From Lichenicola sp964245345 (GTDB taxonomy: Bacteria; Pseudomonadota; Alphaproteobacteria; Acetobacterales; Acetobacteraceae), in the NCBI GenBank assembly GCA_964245345.1, contig CAXTMS010000006.1, positions 1-37,402 of the forward strand: a stretch of DNA of 37,402 nucleotides, written 5' to 3'. This document shows positions 30,427 through 37,402 of the stretch, piece by piece; position 1 is the stretch's first letter, and every line of letters begins with the position of its first letter. Under the pieces are notes generated by a model. It was not told the origin of the DNA and made no database searches. It saw nothing but the letters and a program-made list of their open reading frames with translations. Position numbers and translations under genes: made by a program.

Positions 30427-33410
30427 GCCGCCCCTCCGGCCGCTTCGGGTTTGTCCGCCTCGTGCGGCCGCAGCCCCGCGAGGTAGGTGGTACGCGGCCG
30501 CACGCCGAGCTCGCCCAGCAGCGCGTAGTTGCGCCCGTCCGCGCGCTGCGCCGTCACCTCGGCCTGCGGGTCGGCCAAGTTGCCGAACGTGATCGCCCGT
30601 GTCGGGCAGGCGGTCTGGCAGGCGGTGCGCACCGTGCCGTCGGCGATCGGCTGCCCGGACTTGTCGCTGTCGATGCGCGCTTCCGCGATCCGCTGCACGC
30701 AGTAGGTGCACTTCTCCATCACGCCGGCGGCGCGCACGGTCACGTCGACGTTGCGGCTTTCCTGGATCGACGGCGCGGCGCCTGCGGAATAATCGAGCCA
30801 GTTGAACCGACGCACCTTGTACGGGCAGTAGCCGGAGCAGGCACGCGTGCCGACGCAGCGGTTGTACACCATGAGGTTGAGCCCCTCGTGGTCGTGCAGC
30901 GTCGCCTCCACCGGGCAGCCCACCTCGCACGGCGCCTCCTCGCAATGCATGCAGGGCACCGGCATGAACCGTGTGTCCGGCGCGTCCAGCCCGCCGGCGT
31001 AGTAGCGGTCGATCCGCAGCCAGTGCATCTCGCGGCCCTGCATCACCTCCTCGCGCCCGACCACGGCGACGTTGTTCTCCCCCTGGCACGCCACCACGCA
31101 GGCGTTGCAGCCGATGCAGCTGTCCAGGTCGATCACCATGCCCCAGGCGCGCCCGTCTCCCTGTCCGCCGCCGCGCCCATCCCCCGGCGTGGCCGAGGAC
31201 GCCGCGTACAGCGTCGGCAACCGTTCCGACTCCGCGTCGCGCTGCCGCTCCCCCGGATGCTGCATCCGCACGAAGTCGTGCCCTTCCATGGAGGCATGGT
31301 CCTGGGTGCACGCCACCGCGACCCGGTGCCCGGTGCGTCGCATCGCCACCCCGTCCACCCGCCACGGCGAGGCGTGGCTGCGCAGCGCGTAGGCGTCGTA
31401 GCCCAGCCCGTAGGACAGCATCTCCGGCGCGCGCCGCCCGTAGCCCAGCGTCACCGTCAGGCTGTGCTCCGCCTGGCCCGGGGTGATCCAGGCCGGCGCT
31501 TCCAGCCTGCGCCCGTTCGCCTCGATCTCCAGCACGTCGCCGTTCCTGATGCCTTCCCGCCCGGCCAGCAGCGGCGACACCGACACCACGTTCTCCCACA
31601 CGATCTTGGTCAGCGGCCTGGGGCATTCCTGCAGCCAGGCATTGTCGGCCAGCGACCCGTCCCGGATCGACGGGTCCGGCCGGAACAACAGCTCCAGCCC
31701 GCCCGCCGCGGCCGGCACCGGCGGGGAGGCCGGTGCCGCCGCCGCCACAAGCGTGGCCGGCACCGGGGGAAACGCGCTCCCCTCCACGAAGCCGTGCCGC
31801 AGCGACGCCTGCCAGCGCGCTTCCGCCCCGTTCCCCCACTGTTCGGACCAGTACGACCGCAGCAGCGTCATCCCGTCCCGCGGCTGCGGCTCGAACAACA
31901 GCGACAGGATCTCCGGCACCGAGCGCCCGTCATAGAACGGCGCGATCGTCGGCTGCAGCAGCGACACCGTGCCGTCGACCGCGCGCGCGTCGCCCCAGCC
32001 TTCCAGCGGGTGCGCCAGAGGCAGGTGCCAGTCGCAATGGGTGGCGGTCTCGTCGACGGACAGCCCGGCGTGGATCTTGAGCGGCACCTTGCCCAGCGCG
32101 TCGACGAAGCCGAGATCCGCCGCCGCGTCGTAGGCCGGGTTGCAGCCCAGCATCAGCAGCGCGCGCACCGCGCCGCCGCGCATCGCCTCCACCAGCGACA
32201 GGAGGTCCTCGACCGGCGCTTCCGCCGGCACGGTCTGGAACACCGGCCCGCCCAGGTTGCCCAGCCGCGCGTTGGCCCGGTGCACCGCCTCGTGCACCGC
32301 GGCCGGCTGCGTGCTGCCGGCGAGCAGGATGCCGGCCCCGCGCGCGCCGTCCAGCGCCGCCATCGCCCGTCGCACCGCCGGCGCCTGCGCGCCTTCCCAG
32401 TCGCGCCCATCCGCCAGGCACCCGGCCAGCGCCACCAGCTCGGCGCCGGACAACGGCGCGTGGTGGTCCGCCTTGGCGCCCGTCAGGCAGGGGGTAGGCC
32501 CGAACGCGTGCAGCGTCAGCAGCGCGCCTCCCGTGACCGACGCGCGCCGCGCCGTGATCCAGTCCCGCGACACCCCCACCTGCTGCGGCCCCGGGTCGAG
32601 GAAGTCGCCGTCCAGCGCCACCACCACCCGCGCCCGGTCGAAGCGCCAGCGCGTGTCCAGCACCTGCCCGAACGCTTGCCGGCTGCCGTCGCGCAGTCCG
32701 GCCCGCGACACCGGCTCGTGCCCGTGCCAGCGCATCCGCGGCATCGCCGCCTGCAGAGCCGCCACCTGGGCCGCCAGCGACGGCGAGGTGACCGGCCCGG
32801 TGAGCAGGTGCACGCCCTGTCCTCCCTGGGCACGCAACGCCGCCATCGGCCCGAGCAGCGCCGCGCGCAGCGCGTCCCAGTCGGTGGCGCGACCGTCCTG
32901 CAGCACCGCCTGCGACCGGTACGGGTCATAAAGCCCCAGGATCGAGGCCTGTCCCTGCAGGTCGGTGCCGCCCCGGGTCCAGGGATGCCCGTCATTGCTT
33001 TCGATCTTGGTCGGCCGGCCGTAGCGGGTCAGCACGTGCACCCCGTTGGCGTAGCCGTCGGTCAGGGTGGCGGTGGCGTAGCGCAGCACCGAGTCCGCGT
33101 GCGCATGCACCGGATCGCGCACCGGCGGCACCTCCTCCGTGCGGCCGTCCGTGTCGGTGTCCCCGTCGTCGCAGCCGCCCAGGCCCGCCAGCGCCAGCGA
33201 CGCCGCCATCACCCGGAAGAACCGCCGCCGGTCGATCCCGCCGCCCGGGCCGGCCAGCCCGGCGACGGACGGATATTCCGCCTGGAGGAAGCGACGGAAC
33301 GCCGGCGTGCCGGCCACCTCCTCCAGGCTGCGCCAGTCCGGGCGGCCGCGCGCGTCGCGGGCGCGCAGCGCTGTGCGGATCGCCTGGAGGTCGTCCGGAT
33401 CCGCCGTCAT
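30423..33410 (-). CDS. actB: Alternative Complex III iron-sulfur subunit ActB
   Basis: 995 residues. A Tat-like signal lies at the N terminus (RRRFF 61-65, hydrophobic stretch, Cys80). Residues ~100-740 form a molybdopterin-oxidoreductase fold that in ACIII has lost its cofactor and catalytic role. The C-terminal ~200 residues are a ferredoxin-like domain with four cysteine groups: CIGCNACVVACQ, CMHCEEAPCEVGCP, CVGTRACSGYCP and KCTYC with a late ACQTACP, which hold three [4Fe-4S] clusters and one [3Fe-4S] cluster in homologues. They conduct electrons from ActC to the haems. Some bacteria split this into ActB1/ActB2; here it is whole. ATG 33410 follows a strong GAGGAAGG site, 13 bases after actA. 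Confidence 0.95.
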   Translation of the reverse strand: MTADPDDLQAIRTALRARDARGRPDWRSLEEVAGTPAFRRFLQAEYPSVAGLAGPGGGIDRRRFFRVMAASLALAGLGGCDDGDTDTDGRTEEVPPVRDPVHAHADSVLRYATATLTDGYANGVHVLTRYGRPTKIESNDGHPWTRGGTDLQGQASILGLYDPYRSQAVLQDGRATDWDALRAALLGPMAALRAQGGQGVHLLTGPVTSPSLAAQVAALQAAMPRMRWHGHEPVSRAGLRDGSRQAFGQVLDTRWRFDRARVVVALDGDFLDPGPQQVGVSRDWITARRASVTGGALLTLHAFGPTPCLTGAKADHHAPLSGAELVALAGCLADGRDWEGAQAPAVRRAMAALDGARGAGILLAGSTQPAAVHEAVHRANARLGNLGGPVFQTVPAEAPVEDLLSLVEAMRGGAVRALLMLGCNPAYDAAADLGFVDALGKVPLKIHAGLSVDETATHCDWHLPLAHPLEGWGDARAVDGTVSLLQPTIAPFYDGRSVPEILSLLFEPQPRDGMTLLRSYWSEQWGNGAEARWQASLRHGFVEGSAFPPVPATLVAAAAPASPPVPAAAGGLELLFRPDPSIRDGSLADNAWLQECPRPLTKIVWENVVSVSPLLAGREGIRNGDVLEIEANGRRLEAPAWITPGQAEHSLTVTLGYGRRAPEMLSYGLGYDAYALRSHASPWRVDGVAMRRTGHRVAVACTQDHASMEGHDFVRMQHPGERQRDAESERLPTLYAASSATPGDGRGGGQGDGRAWGMVIDLDSCIGCNACVVACQGENNVAVVGREEVMQGREMHWLRIDRYYAGGLDAPDTRFMPVPCMHCEEAPCEVGCPVEATLHDHEGLNLMVYNRCVGTRACSGYCPYKVRRFNWLDYSAGAAPSIQESRNVDVTVRAAGVMEKCTYCVQRIAEARIDSDKSGQPIADGTVRTACQTACPTRAITFGNLADPQAEVTAQRADGRNYALLGELGVRPRTTYLAGLRPHEADKPEAAGGAA

Positions 33411-33423
33411 CGCGTCGCCTTCC

Positions 33424-34083
33424 TCACCGGTGGCATATCGAGCAGTCGCTCAACTGCGCGCCCGGCCGGATACGCGCCTGCGCCACCAGCGCGCGGCCGA
33501 TCCGCGCCTGATCGGCACCCGGCTGCCATTCCATGTTCCAGATCTGGTCCGGGGTGCGGATGAACCGTTCCGGGTTGCGGTGGCAGTTCAAGCAGAACCC
33601 CATGGTGAAGGCGTGCGCCCGATAGGTGAGCTGCATGGTGTTGATCGCTCCGTGACAGGAGGAACAGCCGATCCCCTTGGTCACGTGCACCGAATGGTTG
33701 AAGTACACGTAGTCCGGCAGCCGGTTCACCCGGGTCCAGTGCAGCGGCTTGTTCTCGGCCAGGCTGTCGCGCACCGGCTGCAGCATCGGCGAGCCGGTCC
33801 AGATCTGCGAATGGCAGGTCATGCAGGTCCAGGTCGGCGGGATGCCCGCGGTCGAGGCCCGTTCGACCGAGGTGTGGCAATAGCGGCAGTCGATCCCGAG
33901 CTCGCCCACATGGTGCTTGTGGCTGAACGGCACCGGCTGCGTCGGCGCCACCCCGACGCGATACGCCCAGTCCGAGCGCGACACCCCGCCGGCCACCACC
34001 AGCCCGCCGACCACGAGAACGGTGGCCACGAGCAGGACCAGGCGCAGGACGGCGTCGGCACCGGGCGCGAAAAGCTGGCGCAT
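33424..34083 (-). CDS. actA: Alternative Complex III pentahaem cytochrome c ActA
   Basis: 219 residues. One N-terminal helix (~11-33) anchors a periplasmic multihaem domain with exactly five CxxCH sites: C66-H70, C87-H91, C140-H144, C164-H168 and C214-H218, the last at the very end. Other conserved parts are PFSHKHHVGELGIDCRYCH, IPPTWTCMTCH and the YFNHSVHVTKGIGCSSCHG block, all standard for ActA. Receives electrons from the ActB clusters and hands them to ActE or the oxidase. ATG 34083 is the first gene of the operon act-cta, 231 bases downstream of the glycosyltransferase gene. No convincing promoter is visible in that gap. Confidence 0.96.
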   Translation of the reverse strand: MRQLFAPGADAVLRLVLLVATVLVVGGLVVAGGVSRSDWAYRVGVAPTQPVPFSHKHHVGELGIDCRYCHTSVERASTAGIPPTWTCMTCHSQIWTGSPMLQPVRDSLAENKPLHWTRVNRLPDYVYFNHSVHVTKGIGCSSCHGAINTMQLTYRAHAFTMGFCLNCHRNPERFIRTPDQIWNMEWQPGADQARIGRALVAQARIRPGAQLSDCSICHR

Positions 34084-34130
34084 CGATCAGGCGCGCGCGG
34101 ACGAAACGCGCTTCCGGTCGGTTGCGAAGT

Positions 34131-34148
34131 TTCCGCTGGGAAGCGGAA
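34131..34148. repeat. Short perfect inverted repeat upstream of actA
   Basis: TTCCGC (34131-34136) and GCGGAA (34143-34148) with a 6-base spacer, 48 bases before the actA start. It could be an operator dyad or an RNA hairpin in the leader; nothing identifies a regulator. Confidence 0.3.
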
Positions 34149-34273
34149 CCCTACGACACTCAGCTCGCCGCATCCCGTTTCCCGCAACCCATCGAACCGG
34201 ATCAGGCTCGCATGCAGGACCGTCCCGGCCAACCCCGCTTCGGCCGGTCATTCGATTTCGTGATCCGGACGAC

Positions 34274-34297
34274 GGGCCGCCGCGCCGCGGCCGGCCC
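34274..34297 (-). terminator. Possible GC-rich hairpin after the 938-residue glycosyltransferase gene
   Basis: GGGCCG (34274-34279) pairs with CGGCCC (34292-34297), 18 bases past the stop on the minus strand. There is no T-run. In so GC-rich a region this may be chance; if real it would separate the act operon from the upstream gene. Confidence 0.3.
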
Positions 34298-34314
34298 GGA
34301 CGGCGACGCCGCGC

Positions 34315-37131
34315 TCACTCCTCCGCGGGGTCGACCAGGTCGAAGAAGGGCTGCCGGTCGACGGTGAAGTGCTTGGAATAGAACGGGTCGCGCTGGTAGC
34401 GCGGATTCATCCCCCAGCGCTCCTGCATGGTGCGCGTTTCCGCGAAGAACCGCGCCTCGTGCTCGGGCCGGTCGTCGCTGCCGCGCGACAGGCTTTCGTG
34501 GTGGTAGGCGGTGAACTCCGCGCACCACACGATGCGCCAGCCCGCCTCGCGCACCTTCAGGCACAGGTCGACGTCGTTGTAGGCGACCTTGAGGTGCTGC
34601 TCGTCGAATCCGCCGACCTCGTGGAACACCGACGCCTTGATCAGCATGCCGGCCGCCGTCACCGCCGACACCTCGTGGCTCAGCATGGCGCGTCCGATAT
34701 ACCCGTAATCCGTGAGCGGCGCGCCGCGATGCACGTGCGCCGCGACGCCGGCCGGCCCCACCACCACGCCCGCGTGCTGGATGGTGTCGTTCGGATACAG
34801 GAACTTGCCGCCCACCACCCCGATGTCCGGGGCCGCCAGCGCCTCGCCGACGATCGTCTTCAGCCAGTCCCTGTCGTCGACGAACACGTCGTTGTTCATG
34901 AAGAAGTAGTACTCGGCGTCGTTGTCGCGGACCGCGAGGTTGTTCAGCCGGGAATAGTTGAACTCCTCCTCGATCGTCAGCACGCGCACCCGGTCCAGAC
35001 GCGACACGCGCTTGACGAAGTCCGCCGCCTCGCGGGTGACCGACCAGTTGTTCACCAGCACGATCTCGAACGCCTTGTAGTCGGTGTGCGACAGCAGCGC
35101 GTCGATGCAGCGACGGGTGGTGTCCACCTGGTCCTTGAACGGGATGATGATCGACACCTTGGGCTGCGTCTTCTGCAGCCACTTGATGCCGTACAGCGTG
35201 AGGCCGCGTATCGCGCTCACCTCCGCCTTCACCCCCAGCCGCTTGAGGTGGTCTCCCACCGCCTTCACGCCGGCGTCGATCGCGTACGTCTTGTTGCCGA
35301 TGTTCACCGCGGTCGAGTTCGGCGTCTTGCGCCAGTGATACAGCACTTCCGGCACGTGGTGGATCTCCGCGCGCGGGATCTCCTCCACCAGGCGCAGGAT
35401 CAGGTCGTGGTCCTGCGCCCCGTCATAGGCCGCGCGCAGCTCGCCCACCGTGCGCAGCGCGTCGGCCTGCACGAACAGCAGGTGGCAGATGTAGTTGCAG
35501 CCGAGCAGGTAGCGATGGTTGTAGTCCGGCTTCAGGTTCGGCTCCAGGAAGTAGCCGGCCTGGTCGATCTTGTCCTCGTCGGAGAACAGCATGCGCGCGC
35601 CCGTCTGCCTTGCCGCGCGCACCATCATCTCGATCGCCACGTCCACCAGCAGGTCGTCGTGGTCGAAGAACGCCACGTACTGGCCCCGCACCTCGCGCAG
35701 GCCGGCGTTGGTGGCGCCGCTGATGCCGAGGTTCTTCTTCAGCGTCACCGCACGGATCCGCGGATCGGCCGCGCAGTACTGCCTGATCCGCGCCGCCACC
35801 TCCGGCGACTTGGCGCCGTCGTCGACGATGATCAGCTCCCAGTTGCGGTAGGTCTGCGCCAGCACCGAATCCACCGCCGCGGTGAAGTCCGACATCATCG
35901 GCTTGTAGGTCGGCACCAGGATGCTCACCAGCGGCTCGGGCACCGGCACGCCGTCGGGCTGCGCCGCCGCTTCCCGCGCCCGCTCCGCCGACACCCGCGC
36001 GCGCAGCCGGTCGTAGTAGCGACGCGCCCAGCGGTCGTAGTCGCCGAGGTTGTAGGCGGGCTTCGGCACCACGTCCGCGACGTCCGTGCGCAGCCGGCCG
36101 ATCTCGCCGTACAACCGGTCCACCGTCGCCTGGATCTCGAGCAGCCGCGCTTCCAGCCGGTCGTCCACCAGGCTGGTGGTCAGCGGGCTGCCGGCCAGCT
36201 CCACGTCGTCCGGCGTCACCACGAAGCGGAAGGTTTGCTGCCCGCCGCGGCGGAACGCGTTCGGCAGGATGATCTCGAAGCCGCAGTTCGGGTCGCCGCC
36301 CAGTGCCGCCGCCACGTCGCCGCGATACCGGTCGGCCTTGACCTGCGCCACGCGGACGCCGTTGGCGGTGACCAGGATGTGGCAGCCGCCGCTGCGCTCC
36401 CCGCTCAGCGGGTCGACACGCTGCACCCAGCCGCGCAGCGCGCCCTGCTTCATGCCGTCGATGAAGCTTTGCACCTCGTAGCGCCGGTGCAGGGTGAAGC
36501 CGTACTCCTCCTGCCGCACCTCCGCACCGGTGCTGTCGAGATGCGGCACCACCGTGCGGTCGCCGAAGCGGAACGACAGCGTGTGCGGGTTGTCGTCCAC
36601 CAGCTCGGGCGGCAGCTGGAAGGAGAAGCCGAGCCGGCCGTTCGGATGGCCGAGTGCGGCCTGCACGTCCTCGCGCGTCTGGTCGCACACCACCTGCGCC
36701 ACCTCCTGCCGGTCCACCAGCACGTGCAGCCGGGTCGGCCGCTCCGGGCTGCGCGTGTCCACCCCCCAGCCACGCGCGAGCCCGTCGGAAAAGCTGTCGA
36801 CATAGCCGAGGAACGGGGACGGAACCCGGCGCGGCGCCTGGGGAGACGGCACCGGAGCCGGCGCCGCGGCGGGAGCGGGCGGACGGGCGGCCGCGACCGG
36901 CGGCCGGGCCGCCGCCGGTGCTGCAACCGGCGGCTTGTCCTGCAGCGACCTGGTCGCGGGCGGCTTGGTCACGGAAGCCTTTGCCATGGCTGTCCCGGTC
37001 GCTGGAGGTTTGTCGGTCGCGATCTTGAGCGCCCGTGACGATGCCGCACGCTTGGCTGCCGGCGCCGGTCCGGACGAGGCGCCGGCCGATCCCGCTGCCC
37101 GACGCCGTGCTTGTTGTCCAGTCTGACGCAT
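34315..37131 (-). CDS. Large glycosyltransferase with two GW modules and two GT2 domains
   Basis: 938 residues. Residues 1-105 are a low-complexity Ala/Pro/Lys-rich tail. Two consecutive GW modules follow: G109-x-V-D, GW at 121-122, REDV 153-156 and GF 168-169; then F-I-D at 223-225, GW 234-235, RGDV 270-273 and GF 284-285. A probable coiled coil spans ~322-352 (EARLLEIQATVDRLYGEI). GT2 domain one starts ~400 (VSILVPTYKP) with a DHDD metal site near 485 and HHVPEVLYHWRK. GT2 domain two starts ~657 (VSIIIPFKDQ) with MNNDVF near 744 and YNDVDLCLKVREAG. Tandem GT2 domains suggest two transfers or chain extension. There is no membrane helix. ATG 37131 is preceded by GGAG-like sequence. Opposite in strand to the main polysaccharide block but clearly part of the same function. 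Confidence 0.88.
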   Translation of the reverse strand: MRQTGQQARRRAAGSAGASSGPAPAAKRAASSRALKIATDKPPATGTAMAKASVTKPPATRSLQDKPPVAAPAAARPPVAAARPPAPAAAPAPVPSPQAPRRVPSPFLGYVDSFSDGLARGWGVDTRSPERPTRLHVLVDRQEVAQVVCDQTREDVQAALGHPNGRLGFSFQLPPELVDDNPHTLSFRFGDRTVVPHLDSTGAEVRQEEYGFTLHRRYEVQSFIDGMKQGALRGWVQRVDPLSGERSGGCHILVTANGVRVAQVKADRYRGDVAAALGGDPNCGFEIILPNAFRRGGQQTFRFVVTPDDVELAGSPLTTSLVDDRLEARLLEIQATVDRLYGEIGRLRTDVADVVPKPAYNLGDYDRWARRYYDRLRARVSAERAREAAAQPDGVPVPEPLVSILVPTYKPMMSDFTAAVDSVLAQTYRNWELIIVDDGAKSPEVAARIRQYCAADPRIRAVTLKKNLGISGATNAGLREVRGQYVAFFDHDDLLVDVAIEMMVRAARQTGARMLFSDEDKIDQAGYFLEPNLKPDYNHRYLLGCNYICHLLFVQADALRTVGELRAAYDGAQDHDLILRLVEEIPRAEIHHVPEVLYHWRKTPNSTAVNIGNKTYAIDAGVKAVGDHLKRLGVKAEVSAIRGLTLYGIKWLQKTQPKVSIIIPFKDQVDTTRRCIDALLSHTDYKAFEIVLVNNWSVTREAADFVKRVSRLDRVRVLTIEEEFNYSRLNNLAVRDNDAEYYFFMNNDVFVDDRDWLKTIVGEALAAPDIGVVGGKFLYPNDTIQHAGVVVGPAGVAAHVHRGAPLTDYGYIGRAMLSHEVSAVTAAGMLIKASVFHEVGGFDEQHLKVAYNDVDLCLKVREAGWRIVWCAEFTAYHHESLSRGSDDRPEHEARFFAETRTMQERWGMNPRYQRDPFYSKHFTVDRQPFFDLVDPAEE

Positions 37132-37176
37132 TCCGTGCCTGCTCCCGCCGATCCGCTGCCTTCTCCTGGAGAATCG

Positions 37177-37402
37177 TTACACATTCGTCAAGACTTTGGC
37201 GAGGGCGTTAATGTGCGTCGACAGCGTCCGTCTGGCCAGCCCGGCATCGCGTCCCAGCGCCACCAGCCCGGGCAGCTGCCGGGGTTGGCGCAGGATCGAG
37301 CCCGCCACCGCGCCGACCCGCACCCGCCCGTCCGGACGGAGCGGCAGGCGAGCCGCCGGAGGCAGCGTCCGGTCAGCCGGGTCGCACACCGCGCGCAGCA
37401 CC
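37177..37402 (-). CDS. 3' end of an unrecognised gene, cut by the window edge
   Basis: An open frame enters from the right edge and stops at 37177, 45 bases before the 938-residue glycosyltransferase. Only ~75 residues are seen, Arg/Leu/Pro-rich with a terminal helix-like RTLSTHINALAKVLTNV. I recognise no family. The short gap to the next gene suggests a shared transcript. In GC-rich DNA a frame this short could also be chance. Confidence 0.42.
   Translation of the reverse strand, partial: VLRAVCDPADRTLPPAARLPLRPDGRVRVGAVAGSILRQPRQLPGLVALGRDAGLARRTLSTHINALAKVLTNV

Noticed and set aside
34369..37038. Plus-strand open frame of 889 codons opposite the 938-residue glycosyltransferase
   Set aside because: His/Arg/Val-rich mirror of a gene with clear GT2 motifs on the other strand.
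37201..37215. GTTAAT near the right edge as a second CtrA box
   Set aside because: There is no second TTAA at 7-base spacing, and it lies inside a possible coding region.
1..37402. CRISPR array, tRNA/rRNA genes, insertion sequences, phage or toxin-antitoxin genes
   Set aside because: Looked for direct repeats with spacers, transposase motifs, terminal inverted repeats and tRNA-like folds; none could be supported by reading.

Overview
The window is about 37.4 kb of very GC-rich DNA. Its gene content and codon use suggest an alphaproteobacterium, most likely Acetobacteraceae or another Rhodospirillales relative. The main clues are long architecture-rich glycosyltransferases, an A2-type caa3 oxidase beside Alternative Complex III, and a CtrA-type TTAA-N7-TTAA box. 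The taxon is an inference; no rRNA or tRNA gene is present.

Positions 1-22618 (all + strand) form a surface-polysaccharide locus. It opens with the C-terminal part of a repetitive, RTX-like secreted protein, followed by galE. Next comes a tandemly duplicated GT2-GT4 pair (2850-9485), then a protein carrying a recurring 'GW/RPD/GF' module (9566-10675). A Kdo set, kdsA-kdsB-kdsD, follows (10753-13398). The rest is a polysaccharide pyruvyltransferase-family gene, two GT14-like genes (one canonical, one divergent), a 1013-residue GT2+GT4 fusion with six 43-residue N-terminal repeats, a GH4 glycosidase with an extra N-terminal module, and an orphan 80-residue ORF. Together they suggest assembly of a complex, probably Kdo-containing and possibly pyruvylated, capsule or O-polysaccharide. 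No flippase, polymerase or export gene lies in the window.

Positions 22695-34083 (all - strand) form a respiratory operon read from right to left: actA, actB, a fused actC-actD, actE, actF, a small membrane protein, then ctaC, ctaD, ctaE and ctaF. It encodes a quinol:cytochrome c oxidoreductase (ACIII) and its partner caa3-type oxidase. From actB on, every junction overlaps by 1-14 bases. A 10-N assembly gap falls in actF. The polysaccharide locus and this operon converge at a 7-bp inverted repeat (22623-22649).

Positions 34315-37402 (- strand) return to polysaccharide genes: a 938-residue protein with two GW modules and two GT2 domains, and the 3' end of an unrecognised gene at the window edge.

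The most unusual theme is a roughly 90-residue module with spaced GW, R-x-D-[VL] and GF signatures. I see about eight copies, some of them divergent, in five proteins: three glycosyltransferases, a GH4 enzyme and a protein of unknown function. It looks like a shared, uncharacterised module of this glycan assembly machinery.
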